A stretch of 64,000 bases of DNA from PALSA-350 sp963834445 (GTDB taxonomy: Bacteria > Acidobacteriota > Terriglobia > Terriglobales > Acidobacteriaceae): contig CAWIBU010000009.1 of NCBI GenBank assembly GCA_963834445.1, positions 1,674,001 to 1,738,000 on the forward strand, written 5' to 3'. The notes under the pieces were generated by a model that saw only the letters and a list, made by a program, of their open reading frames with translations, made no database searches and was not told the origin of the DNA. Below, piece after piece: positions 42,527 to 51,784 of this stretch (its first letter is position 1; each line of letters starts with the position of its first letter). The position numbers and the translations under genes were made by a program.

Positions 42527-44398
42527 TCAATCAGCAACCGGCCCTTTAGAGCCGATCTGCGGTTGCCCCGACTTTTCCCCTGCTGCTTGTTCGCTTTTGA
42601 TCCATCCATTGATCCGAGCGTCGAGCATGTCCATGGGCAAGCTACCGGCACTCAGTATCTCGTCGTGGAACTTGCGGATATCGAAGCGCGGGCCAAGCTC
42701 CTGATGAGCTCGAGCACGCAATTCGCGAATCTTTAGTTGACCAATTTTGTAACTGAGGCTTTGGGCAGGAAGGGCAATGTAGCGGTCGATCTCAGCCTGT
42801 ATGGTGGGTTCATCAGCGGCGCCACTCTCGCGAAAATAACTAACCGCCTGGTCGCGGGTCCATCCATCGGCGTGGATGCCAGTGTCCACCACGAAGCGAA
42901 CAGCCCTCAACAGCTCGAGATTCAGCCGGCCGTAGTCCGAGGCGGGATCCTGAAAGAAGCCAATTTCTTTGCCGAGTGCTTCCGCGTACACGGCCCAGCC
43001 CTCGATATAGGCGCTGTTGCGGATCTGTGATCGAAAGGCCGGTAAACCCTTCAGATGCTGCTCAATCGTGACCTGTAGTTCATGTCCCGGTAGGCCTTCG
43101 TGATAAGCCTGTGTTTCATCGCTTATGAGCCGTCGATGAGCAAAGTTAGCAGTAGCTACGACGACGCGGCCGGGGGTGCTTCCGTCTGCGCTTCCATCGA
43201 CATGATGGGTACCCATTTGGGGCTGAGACGCGGGTATCGCTTCGACGACTAGTTTTGTTTTAGGGTAGTCAAGAAAAAGCTCAGGGAGGCGGGGTTCCAT
43301 CTGGTTGACGTAATGCCTAAAGTCTTCGACGATCTGGTCCGCTGACGTTGGAATGTATTTGGGATCGCTGTTGAGTGCAGCCCGAAAGCTTTTCAAATCG
43401 GGATATCCCGCCTTATGAGCAAGGTCAGTGAGGAGACCATTGATGCGAGCGATTTCTCGAAGCCCGAGCGCATGAATCTCAGCTGGGGTCATATTCGTCG
43501 TGGTTTCTTCGTGAATGGCGTTTTGGTAGCGCCGAGCCCCCTCTGGAAGGCTACTCAGGCCGATTGCGGTGCGCCCATGCGGCGCGTAGTCGTTGGCAAC
43601 AAAGGCAGCAAAACGCTGGTATGCGGGCAGTACCTCATTATCCGCCGCACTGACAATCTCAGCGGTGAGACGCTTCTGATCCGCGGGCGGAATCGACGAT
43701 GGAAACTTCGTCGCCGGCAAGAGAAATGGATCTTCAGCAATGATGCCCTGGCACTGAGCGGGAATCTGGTCAAGCAGGAGGCGCACCGGCATCAAGCCAT
43801 CCCTTTCCCCCTGTCTCAATACCTCAACTGTCTGCTCAAAGGCCAGCGGTATCTCGTGCAGTTGCGTTATGTAATCCTCATAGTCTTTGACCGAGTGGAA
43901 TGGCAGCGACCGAGGGATGTCGGCAAGATCTGTGTGAATGCCTCTGAATTGTGTGAGCGGCATTTCATAGGTCTTCAAAGAGTAGTCGGTCATCCGTTGA
44001 TCCAACTCCCGTAGCATCAACTCGTGCGAGATTCGATCTTGTTCAGGAAATCCATCTGCGGAGATGGCGGCGAGCCGGGTGCGGAACCCGCGGTCGATCG
44101 CATCCTGTCGTGCGCTTGCGGCGAGAGAAAAATCGCCGAGTAGCGGCTTCTTCTCTCCGGAACTCGGAGCTTTGTCCGAAGCAGCTTGTTCTTTGAAGAG
44201 CTGATTCTGCCGCTCCAGCCTGCTTTGCAGGGAAGACCGTTCCCGTCCCCTCGTACTCACTGCGCTGGTCGTCTCCTGGTAAAGAGATGCGATCGTCAGA
44301 AGGTTGCTGTGCCGTAGAACGGAAAGCGACTCATTTGTTCGCACGATAAATGAAGAAGCGGGCATTGGATAGAGCAGGATGGCCAACAACAGAGACAT
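42527..44398 (-). CDS. secreted DUF885 peptidase-like protein
   Basis: 623 residues with a signal-like N-terminus (SLLLAILLYPMPASSF). The DUF885 family pattern is clear: ETQAYHEGLPGHELQVTIEQ has an H-E-x-x-x-H metal-like motif, and IEGWAVYAEALGKEIGFF and LPAQSLSYKIGQLKIRELRARA follow. DUF885 resembles zinc peptidases of the thermolysin-like clan. It probably works outside the cytoplasm on peptides. The substrate is unknown. Confidence 0.88.
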   Translation of the reverse strand: MSLLLAILLYPMPASSFIVRTNESLSVLRHSNLLTIASLYQETTSAVSTRGRERSSLQSRLERQNQLFKEQAASDKAPSSGEKKPLLGDFSLAASARQDAIDRGFRTRLAAISADGFPEQDRISHELMLRELDQRMTDYSLKTYEMPLTQFRGIHTDLADIPRSLPFHSVKDYEDYITQLHEIPLAFEQTVEVLRQGERDGLMPVRLLLDQIPAQCQGIIAEDPFLLPATKFPSSIPPADQKRLTAEIVSAADNEVLPAYQRFAAFVANDYAPHGRTAIGLSSLPEGARRYQNAIHEETTTNMTPAEIHALGLREIARINGLLTDLAHKAGYPDLKSFRAALNSDPKYIPTSADQIVEDFRHYVNQMEPRLPELFLDYPKTKLVVEAIPASQPQMGTHHVDGSADGSTPGRVVVATANFAHRRLISDETQAYHEGLPGHELQVTIEQHLKGLPAFRSQIRNSAYIEGWAVYAEALGKEIGFFQDPASDYGRLNLELLRAVRFVVDTGIHADGWTRDQAVSYFRESGAADEPTIQAEIDRYIALPAQSLSYKIGQLKIRELRARAHQELGPRFDIRKFHDEILSAGSLPMDMLDARINGWIKSEQAAGEKSGQPQIGSKGPVAD

Positions 44399-45018
44399 AA
44401 TTTACCTTTAGATGCTGACCGCAGAAACAAGAGGGAGTTTACGCGCTCGAGCCGACTTCGTGATCATGCCGGCAGCCATTCCCACTCCTGGTCGTATCGA
44501 CATTTTTTTAATACAGATAGGCTTCCCTTGCTTGAGGCGTCATGGCGTCGAGAGCACGTCGCTGCAGAGGCGGACTCATGTCTCCATCCTCTTCAAACAC
44601 GGGAAGTGTATTTGTCACGGCGACAGACTGGGGGAACCAAAGTCCGATAGCTTCATTGACCGGAAGTCAGCGGAGAACGTTTGTATTGGTTGCATCTGTT
44701 TGTTCGTGATGGGGTCCACACCGACCCGTCGGAAGCACACTCACTGAGAGACTTCGTGGAGCCGGGCGATCCAGGCGGACCCGCGCGGCACCCAAATGTC
44801 TCGGCTGCAAAGGGCTTCCCATTCCCTTATCTAAGCACAACATGGGAAAGAAGTAATACGATTTGTTTTGATACCAGCTATCAGAACTGCTGATACGTAA
44901 TGACGGTGATACGCTCATCTTCTGGGGAGCAAGTTACGAGCCGGGGCGCAGCAGCTAAACCACTCCATTATCCCAAATGACTTTGGCGTTGAGAAGAGGC
45001 GCGCACCGGAGGTGAAGT
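44399..45018. other. intergenic region, no recognised gene
   Basis: A 620-bp gap between the divergent DUF885 and CPBP protease genes. Short open frames exist (such as 44681-44893, TTG start) but show no family motifs or ribosome sites. It may hold decayed coding sequence, since its composition is like that of genes. Confidence 0.35.
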
Positions 45019-46011
45019 ATGCGCATTTTGACAAAGCCCGTTTTACTCTTTCTGGCCTTTCTTTGCGCTTTTAGCGGGGCCGCCTATGCCCTTATCATTC
45101 ACAGCCATCATGAGGGCGCAGCGCTTAGCCGGTTCACGATGTGGTGTCCCGGATTTGCGGCGTTATGCACCTGCCTGTTACTCCGCATCCCCCTGGGAAC
45201 ATTGGGCTGGGGTTGGCCGGCGCGCCGCTTTCTTAGGATCGCGTATTTTCTGCCGCTGATTTATGCCGCGCCCGTCTACCTGCTCACCTGGCTGATTATC
45301 CGTGGTTCGTTCTCCCTCAAGGCCTACGAAGCGACCATGTCAGGCATCTACGGATTGGCACGCTGGCCTGCTTTAGGGACGTTTGGCGTGGCTATGCCGC
45401 TGCTGTTTAGCATCACGGTGATAGGGACGACCGTTTGGACGCTTGGTGAGGAACTGGGATGGCGTGGCTTTCTGTTCCCCAGGCTTCAGCAACGGTTCGG
45501 CTTCCACGCTGCCTGCCTCGTGTCAGGAGTGCTCTGGGCTGTGTGGCACTTTCCTGAGCTGCTCTGGGCCGACTATAACGCTGGTACGAATCCATTCTTT
45601 GCCGTCGGATGTTTCACGGTAATGGTGGTCGCGATGGCCTACATCATGGGCTACCTTCGGGTACGTTCGGGAAGCATATGGCCTTGTGTTCTTATCCACG
45701 CGACTCACAACACTTTTGTTCAGGGCATATTCGATCCATTGACGGTTCCGGTCGGCTTGGCCAAGTACATCACCACAGAATTTGGCGTCGGCTTATCACT
45801 CGCCATCGTCATAGCCGCAATAAGCATTATTTCGCGAGACGATCCGGGCAAAGCCCCTTCCCTGGACACACAGATGAGCCCAGAGAGGCCAGTTGACCAA
45901 CCTGAATTAACCGTCTGGAGATTCAGGGACGGGAGATTCGGACAGACGAAGTCTTACCAGCGCTTTCGGCCCGGGCATTACGGTGGCCACCGTAGTCATC
46001 CTGAGTTGTGA
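45019..46011 (+). CDS. CPBP-family intramembrane protease
   Basis: 330 residues with about eight membrane segments. The first catalytic motif is TLGEELGWRGFLFP (E-E-x-x-x-R), the second is GVLWAVWHFPELLW and the third is LIHATHNTFVQG (H-x-x-x-N). These are the three conserved motifs of CAAX-protease/bacteriocin-processing (CPBP) enzymes such as Rce1. The target is unknown. A polar tail of about 50 residues follows the membrane part. Ribosome site GGAGGTG stands right before the ATG. Confidence 0.92.
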   Translation: MRILTKPVLLFLAFLCAFSGAAYALIIHSHHEGAALSRFTMWCPGFAALCTCLLLRIPLGTLGWGWPARRFLRIAYFLPLIYAAPVYLLTWLIIRGSFSLKAYEATMSGIYGLARWPALGTFGVAMPLLFSITVIGTTVWTLGEELGWRGFLFPRLQQRFGFHAACLVSGVLWAVWHFPELLWADYNAGTNPFFAVGCFTVMVVAMAYIMGYLRVRSGSIWPCVLIHATHNTFVQGIFDPLTVPVGLAKYITTEFGVGLSLAIVIAAISIISRDDPGKAPSLDTQMSPERPVDQPELTVWRFRDGRFGQTKSYQRFRPGHYGGHRSHPEL

Positions 46012-46088
46012 TTGTTCAAGCACTGCAGTTGACGGGAAACCGATTGGCACGATATTTCCTCGCAGATCATAATGAAGTGAGGGAAATA

Positions 46089-47141
46089 ATGATGGAACGG
46101 CGCAGATTCCTGAAACAGGCGGCAGCAACCGCGGCCTTCGCGGGTTTGAAGAGTAATTCGAGCGAGGCTTTCGGGGCGGACCTGACCCTGCAGGGTGCAG
46201 CGGCGCACATTCCCTTGCCCGTGGTGACGACAGTCAATGGAATCGGACGGCGGAAGCTTGGCCGCGCCGATGCCGAGGTTTCTATCATTGGCGTTGGCGG
46301 GTATCATCTTGGGCTCAAGGATGTGACCGAGCAGGACGCGATCAGCATTGTGCGGGCGGCTCTGGATGAAGGCATCAATTTCCTCGACAATTGCTGGGAT
46401 TACAACGATGGCGTGAGCGAGGAGCGCATGGGCAAGGCGCTCCAGGGCGGCTATCGCGACAAGGCCTTCCTGATGACCAAGATCGATGGCCGCACCGGAC
46501 CGGCAGCACGTCAACAATTGGAACAGTCGCTGACCAGGTTGAAAACCGACCATCTCGACCTGATTCAGATCCACGAGGTGATCCGGCTCACCGACCCCGA
46601 GCAGGCATTTCAGCCGGGAAACGTCGTCGATGTACTGCAGCAGATGCGCAAAGAGGGCAAGGTGCGCTTCCTCGGATTCACAGGACACAAGAGCCCTGCT
46701 ATGCATCTGCACATGATCGAAACGGCAGACCAGCACGGCTTCACCTTCGACACGGTGCAAATGCCGGTCAATGCGCTGGACGAACACTACAACAGCTTCA
46801 GTCAAAAGGTGATCCCGGTGGCGCAAAAGCACGGGATGGCGGTACTCGGCATGAAACCGCTCAGCAATGCGGCGATCCTCAAAACCAACACCATCACTGC
46901 CGTGGAGGCGCTGCACTACGCGATGAGCGTGCCGGTGACCCTGACCATCACCGGCTGCCAGTCGATGGCAAACCTGCAGCAGGCACTGGGTGTAGCGAGG
47001 AACTTCAAGCCGCTCGATGTGGAGCAGAAGATGGCGATTCTGCAAAAGACGGCGGCGGTGGCGGTAGCAGGTAAGTTCGAGGACTACAAGTCATCACACA
47101 TCTACGACGGCACATACAACAATCCCCAGTGGCTGGGATGA
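46089..47141 (+). CDS. exported aldo/keto reductase
   Basis: 350 residues. The N-terminus is a Tat-like signal (MERRRFLKQAAATAAFAGLK). The (beta/alpha)8 aldo/keto reductase fold follows: GRRKLGRADAEVSIIGVGGYHLG, then ALDEGINFLDNCWDYNDGVSEERMGKAL with the catalytic Asp and Tyr, FLMTKIDGR with the Lys, and LDLIQIHEV at the His position. Related exported AKRs are frequent in Acidobacteria. GAGGGAAATA before ATG 46089 sets the start. Substrate is unknown. Confidence 0.9.
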   Translation: MMERRRFLKQAAATAAFAGLKSNSSEAFGADLTLQGAAAHIPLPVVTTVNGIGRRKLGRADAEVSIIGVGGYHLGLKDVTEQDAISIVRAALDEGINFLDNCWDYNDGVSEERMGKALQGGYRDKAFLMTKIDGRTGPAARQQLEQSLTRLKTDHLDLIQIHEVIRLTDPEQAFQPGNVVDVLQQMRKEGKVRFLGFTGHKSPAMHLHMIETADQHGFTFDTVQMPVNALDEHYNSFSQKVIPVAQKHGMAVLGMKPLSNAAILKTNTITAVEALHYAMSVPVTLTITGCQSMANLQQALGVARNFKPLDVEQKMAILQKTAAVAVAGKFEDYKSSHIYDGTYNNPQWLG

Positions 47142-47181
47142 AGCGGCGGTTGGTGAGACCCAACCACCGCTTCATCCTACC

Positions 47182-47970
47182 TCAGTCGAGCAGGTCGGGT
47201 TGCTCGCGAACGATCATGTCCCACAGCGGTTGATACTGGAACCAGCCTACGCGTGGATTACCAACCTGTTTCTGTGCGACCAGGGCGCTTTGGTGCGCGA
47301 TCGGGACAGGCTTTCCCGCCGCCTCCGCCATCAGCTGTGACTGGCAGCTGCGGTCCATGGTGATAAAAAACCATGCCGCCTCGTCCACCGTGCGGCCCAC
47401 GGTGAGGATGCCGTGGTTCTGCAGGATGATCGCTTTGCGGTGCCCCAGGGACTGGGCGATGCGATCGCCTTCCGACATGTCGTAGACGACGCCGGTGTAG
47501 TCGTCGAAGAGGCTGTGATCGTCGTAGAAGGCGCAGGCATCCTGCGTGAGCGGGTCGAGCAGGCGGCCGAGCGAGGCCCAGGTTTTGCCATAGAGGGAAT
47601 GGGCGTGAGCGGCCGCAACGACATCCGGCCGGGCCATGTGCAAGCGCGAATGAATGGCGAAAGCAGCCTCGTTGACGGGGCGATCGCCTTCGACAACCTC
47701 GCCCTGTTCATTCACCAGCACCAGGTCCGAGACCCGGATGTGGGCAAAATGCATGCCGAAAGGATTGACCCAGAAATGATCGAGCCGCTCCGGGTCGCGG
47801 GCGGTGATGTGGCCGGCCACGCCTTCACTGAATCCGAACTTGGCGAATAGCCGAAACGCCGAGGCCAGCCGCTGCTTGCGATGCAGTCGTTCCTCCGCGA
47901 CGGTCTTAAAGGTGGGCGGCTCGGGCGTCTTTGCGATCTTAACGTCGGCCGCTAGCGTAGTAGCTGTCAT
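47182..47970 (-). CDS. class II aldolase/adducin-family protein
   Basis: 262 residues. The class II aldolase domain shows GVAGHITARDPERLDHFWVNPFGMHF, then AIHSRLHMARPDVVAAAHAHSLYGKTWASLG with the zinc His pair, and ILQNHGILTVGRTVDEAAWFFITMD with the third His. These enzymes split or isomerise sugar phosphates; members near the adducin branch have uncertain activity. It converges on the aldo/keto reductase gene with a 40-bp gap. Confidence 0.9.
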   Translation of the reverse strand: MTATTLAADVKIAKTPEPPTFKTVAEERLHRKQRLASAFRLFAKFGFSEGVAGHITARDPERLDHFWVNPFGMHFAHIRVSDLVLVNEQGEVVEGDRPVNEAAFAIHSRLHMARPDVVAAAHAHSLYGKTWASLGRLLDPLTQDACAFYDDHSLFDDYTGVVYDMSEGDRIAQSLGHRKAIILQNHGILTVGRTVDEAAWFFITMDRSCQSQLMAEAAGKPVPIAHQSALVAQKQVGNPRVGWFQYQPLWDMIVREQPDLLD

Positions 47971-48666
47971 TCCATGACCTCCCCTGTGGCCAGTGATCCT
48001 GCTGCTTACGATTCTAGTGTAGTGCGTCGTTCATAACGTCCTATCTGTTTTCAAGGCTCAGTCCCGCAGGGACAACTGACGGCATCCCGGGATGAAATCG
48101 TGGGAGAATCGCTCCGTCAACAAGGCCGCGGGAAGACAGGACTGCGTCCTTCCGTTCAGCCGTCCCTAACGGGACTGCTCTGTCTTGCATTCCGTACCCA
48201 GGATTTCATCCTGGGCTGTATTCAGCCAGAGTTGTCCAAATTAGCGAAAACGAGGTTGTGTGAGCGACGTATCTGTTGAAAGGATTTGAGAGGAGGAAGA
48301 GAAAGTGAAAGCAGGGTGCCATGCGTGAGGAATAAAGCCATCTGCGGTTTCGACCTCGCCCCCGAACGAGTTTGTCATCCCGACCGAAGTGTAGCGAAGG
48401 GGAGGGACCTGCTGTGCGCCTGCACCCAAACCAAGGCCCAGCCGTGAGCGCGGAAAGACTTTCCGAATACCTTGTTGAGAGCTTAGCTCACCGGTGGGTA
48501 CTTCGCTTGGGGTGTAGGCGCACAGCAGGTCCCTCCACTTCGCTACCCCGAATTCCTGTCGAAGTTGATGGCGCTGGCGAACTTCATACGGCTTTAGTTA
48601 ATGAAAGCCGCACACGTGGATCTTTCTGACATGGCGAAACAGGAATTCGGGTACGCTTCGGTCCTA

Positions 48667-49090
48667 ATGAACAAAATGGCTGGGGCCGGATTTGCGAGCT
48701 CACTTGGAGGGCCTTGGTTTGGGGGAAAGGCGCACCGCAGATCCCTCCACTTCGCTCCCCCGAATTCCTGTCGAGGCTGGTGGCGCTGGCAAACTTCATG
48801 CGGCTTTCCTTAATGAAAGCCGCACACGCGGATCTGTCTGACGTAGCGAAACAGGAATTCGGGTACGCTACGGTCGGGATGAACAAAATGGCTGGGGCCG
48901 GATTTGCGAGCTCACTTGGAGGGCCTTGGTTTGGGGGAAAGGCGCACCGCAGATCCCTCCACTTCGCTCCCCCGAATTCCTGTCGAGGCTGGTGGCCTTG
49001 GCGAACTTCATGCGGCTTTCCTTAATGAAAGCCGCACACGTGGATCTGTCCGATGTAGCGAAACAGGAATTCGGGTACGCTACGGTCGGG
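48667..49090. repeat. 212-bp tandem duplication
   Basis: The segment beginning ATGAACAAAATGGCTGGGGC at 48667 recurs at 48879 with period 212 bp and few changes (for example GGCGCTGGC to GGCCTTGGC). 212 is not a multiple of three, so the copies are in different frames. A third, more diverged unit lies just upstream at about 48519-48660. Confidence 0.88.
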
Positions 49091-49345
49091 ATGACAAATT
49101 TGTTTGGAGGGACGGGCTTAAAGATTTGCTTGAGGGACGGCTTAAAAGCAAGCGCTCTCCCCGTTCATTCCTCCCTTAACTTGCCACCAGGCAAGTTGGC
49201 TCCTCGGGATGACAAATTTGTTTGGGGGACGGGCTTAAAGATTTGCTTGAGGGACGGCTTAAAAGCAAGCGCTCTCCGCGTTCATTCCTCCCTTAACTTG
49301 CCGACTGGCGAGTCAGCTCCTCGGGATGACAAATTTGTTTGGGGC
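49089..49345. repeat. 117-118-bp tandem repeat
   Basis: A unit starting GGGATGACAAATTTGTTTGG occurs at 49089, 49207 and, as a partial third copy, 49324. Each full copy holds GGGACGGCTTAAAAGCAAGC and a short variable inverted part (CTTGCCACCAGGCAAG in the first copy, CTTGCCGACTGGCGAG in the second) in which paired bases change together, as expected for a hairpin under constraint. Confidence 0.85.
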
Positions 49346-49510
49346 GCGAGATAGGAATGGCAGAGCGCTAATTTGGACGGGTCTGACTTTCAGCCGTCCC
49401 TAACGTGAGCTGCTTGGCACGCGCACCGCCCGCACGCAAAACACGCATCCCAGGGGCGGACATTTGATGGGCGGCGGTTGCCGGATTAGTCTGGACTTTG
49501 GAGTTCCATC

Positions 49511-50257
49511 TTGGCTGTTACCGATAGAGCACCGGTGAAACTTCGGCTAGAACATAAGCACCCGCTTGCGATTCGCTGGATGCACTGGATCAATTTTCCG
49601 GTGCTCTTCATGATGATCCTCAGCGGCCTGCGCATCTATTGGAATGATTCCGACAATGCGCATCTCCATCCCCACGCCGTTTACCGCATTGGCCTCGGCT
49701 CGCTTACCCTGGTCCGGCTGTTTCCCCCGAGGGTGTGGAAGGCACTGGATATTCCCTGGCACGTAACCCAGGGCATGGGCGACCACTTCTTCTTTATGTG
49801 GATCTTCGCCATCAACGGCATCGCGTATGTCGTATACCTGCTGGTGTCTGGGGAGTGGCGCTTTCTTGTGCCCCGCGGCGCCAGCCTGCGGGATGCTGTT
49901 TACGTAATACTGGCGGCGCTGCATCTGCGCAAGCAACACCCGTCGCACAGCAAATACAACGCCGCGCAAAGAATCGCTTATACCGCGGTCTTGCTGATGG
50001 GCGCGGGCAGCCTGGTCAGCGGGCTGGCGATTTACAAGCCGACGCAACTTCATTTCGTCACCACGCTCCTTGGCGGTTACGAATGGGCGCGGTGGCAGCA
50101 CTTTTGGCTGACCATGGGATTCTGCGTCTTCTTTCTGGTGCATGTTGCCCAGGTAGTGCTTGCCGGCTGGAATAATTTTCGCAGCATGGTGAGCGGACAC
50201 GAGATCAGGCCGCTTCATGAACCCTCGCTCGAAGCGACAAGAAAAAGGTGGCGATGA
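49511..50257 (+). CDS. membrane cytochrome b (thiosulfate-reductase/Ni-hydrogenase cytb type)
   Basis: 248 residues with four main membrane segments. HPLAIRWMHWINFPVLFMMILSG provides the first haem His region, followed by GDHFFFMWIFAINGIAYVVYLLV, RIAYTAVLLMGAGSLVSGLAIY and WQHFWLTMGFCVFFLVHVAQVVLAGW with further His ligands. This is the cytochrome b561-like subunit that passes electrons between quinones and a periplasmic enzyme. The start is TTG with GGAG 7 nt before it. It overlaps the molybdoenzyme gene (ATGA), so they form one complex. Confidence 0.88.
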   Translation: MAVTDRAPVKLRLEHKHPLAIRWMHWINFPVLFMMILSGLRIYWNDSDNAHLHPHAVYRIGLGSLTLVRLFPPRVWKALDIPWHVTQGMGDHFFFMWIFAINGIAYVVYLLVSGEWRFLVPRGASLRDAVYVILAALHLRKQHPSHSKYNAAQRIAYTAVLLMGAGSLVSGLAIYKPTQLHFVTTLLGGYEWARWQHFWLTMGFCVFFLVHVAQVVLAGWNNFRSMVSGHEIRPLHEPSLEATRKRWR

Positions 50258-51282
50258 GCGACGACCAGCAACCACGTCACGATCCTATGGAGAGCGAGCA
50301 GACAGTTGCCGAAGACCTGCGCGCGCAGAACGCTGAGGTGCTGGCTGCATCGAGGCGCTACACCCGGCGTAGCTTCGCCGCTGCAGCCATCGCCACCGCC
50401 GCGGCATTCGGATTTTATCGCTGGGTTGACTACAGCCGCAGCCTCGGCGACCAGCCGCTGCCGCGACGGCGCGCCTTCCAGGCCAATGCCGCCATTGCGC
50501 GCACAGTCTTCGCAGAACGGGGGCTGGCCCCCACCTATCCCCTGGGCCACGCCGTGGACCTACGCATCAACGGCCTGATCGGACTGGATGAGGCCATCGT
50601 TCCCGGGAAATGGCGTCTGCAACTGGCAGGTGTGGCTAACCCTGAGAGTTTCCCGCAACACGCCCCGGACATCACCGCCTGGGAGTACGAGTACGCGCGT
50701 CAGCCGCATGAAGAAGAGGGCGATCACTTCACCTCTGTGCCTGCGGAGCTCTCGCTCAGTGGCAAAGATGTTTTCCTGAAGCCGGCCGGCAAGCCGCCGG
50801 ACAGCTTCGCTGAGGCGGGCCCGAGCAGATCCTCTCTTCCTCAGGGAACACCTGGGCTGTTGCTCACGCTCGCGGACATTCAAAAGCTGCCGCACCATGA
50901 ACTCGTGACTGAATTCAAGTGCGTCGAGGGTTGGAGCCAGATCGCGCGATGGGGTGGCGTTCGCATGGCCGACTTTTTGGACGCTTATCCCCCGGCCATG
51001 AAACCAGATGGTAGCCTCCCACGCTATGTGTACATGGAAACGCCGGGCGGCGATTACTACGTGGGCTACGACATGGCCGCATGCCGTCATCCGCAGACGC
51101 TGCTGGTGACGGAGATGGCAGGGAAACCGTTGACCCAGCTGCACGGTGCGCCTCTGCGGTTGCATGCGCCGATCAAGTATGGGTACAAGCAGATTAAGCG
51201 CATCGGCCTTATCGCCTATACAGACTTGAAGCCGGACGATTACTGGACCAAGCTGGGGTATGACTGGTACGCAGGACTTTAA
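50254..51282 (+). CDS. Tat-exported molybdopterin oxidoreductase (sulfite-oxidase fold)
   Basis: 342 residues. A twin-arginine motif (RRYTRRSFAAAAIATAAAFGF) lies about 35 residues in, so the N-terminus is longer than usual. The sulfite-oxidase-type Mo site is FKCVEGWSQIARWGGVRMADFL, with the Mo ligand Cys223. YVYMETPGGDYYVGYDM and LHGAPLRLHAPIKYGYKQIKRI follow as in YedY/SorA-like enzymes. The cytochrome b gene directly upstream should be its electron partner. Substrates in the family include sulfite, sulfoxides and nitrate; this one is not determined. Confidence 0.9.
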   Translation: MSDDQQPRHDPMESEQTVAEDLRAQNAEVLAASRRYTRRSFAAAAIATAAAFGFYRWVDYSRSLGDQPLPRRRAFQANAAIARTVFAERGLAPTYPLGHAVDLRINGLIGLDEAIVPGKWRLQLAGVANPESFPQHAPDITAWEYEYARQPHEEEGDHFTSVPAELSLSGKDVFLKPAGKPPDSFAEAGPSRSSLPQGTPGLLLTLADIQKLPHHELVTEFKCVEGWSQIARWGGVRMADFLDAYPPAMKPDGSLPRYVYMETPGGDYYVGYDMAACRHPQTLLVTEMAGKPLTQLHGAPLRLHAPIKYGYKQIKRIGLIAYTDLKPDDYWTKLGYDWYAGL

Positions 51283-51784
51283 AGTTCCTTAGCGCCGTCG
51301 GATAGTACCGAACGCCACCTCAGACGAGCGATCTGCCGTCTGGTACGTTCCATCGCAGACGCCAGGGTACAAACCATTCTCCTGAACCGAGTGGACTGTG
51401 GCTGGCAAAGTCTGGGACAGGCGGCAAATAACCGCTCTGAACGATTGCCGTCTCTTGCATCCAGGCTGAATCGAGTTGCACGCGCTGCCCAACTTCAGAC
51501 CAGCGACAGGAGAGATTGCCTGTGTCGGTTTGCCATGCTGATTTCATCGCAGCCAGCCCCCGGGGTTTGACGAGACGCCCCATTCTACGCCCAGAAGGTG
51601 GTGGAATTGGGCAAACAATCGCGCGGAAAAGGTTACAGTCTATCGCATCTTGTAGTAGATCAATCCTGCCATGACCCTGCCCAAGCTAACCAGGTTAGGG
51701 CCCTGGCCAAATGTCACCAGGTTGTCGCTTTTTGGGGGTCTACGCCCGATGCTGGACAATATAGGAGACAATCGTACCAACCCT
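51283..51784. other. intergenic region before the two-component operon
   Basis: About 500 bp without a convincing gene. The minus-strand frame 51320-51583 lacks motifs. The last 150 bp should hold the promoter of the regulator gene; an AT-rich CAATATAGGAGAC lies about 25 bp before its ATG. Confidence 0.35.

Larger units (their letters stand above)
48000..49345. repeat. repeat island with nested tandem and palindromic units
   Basis: No gene is credible from 47971 to 49510. The island starts with a GTGCGTCGTTCATAACGTCC element and short hairpins such as CCCAGGAT-TTC-ATCCTGGG (48197-48215). From 48365 it is made of GTCATCCCGACC, GGAGGGACCTGC and GAATTCCTGT modules, many inverted to each other. 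Three copies of a unit with the GCGGCTTTC/GAAAGCCGC hairpin lie at about 48519, 48739 and 48950. One strand keeps an open frame through the unit, but this follows from copying. Confidence 0.85.

Noticed and set aside
44681..44893. 70-residue open frame after the DUF885 gene
   Set aside because: It has a TTG start, no ribosome site and no recognisable motif.
48667..49345. possible CRISPR array
   Set aside because: The repeat units are 117 and 212 bp and contain no unique spacers; no cas gene is nearby.
48601..49354. three open frames encoding similar short proteins
   Set aside because: They arise from the 212-bp tandem duplication and palindromic modules, with no ribosome sites; treated as repeats, although a coding test is proposed.
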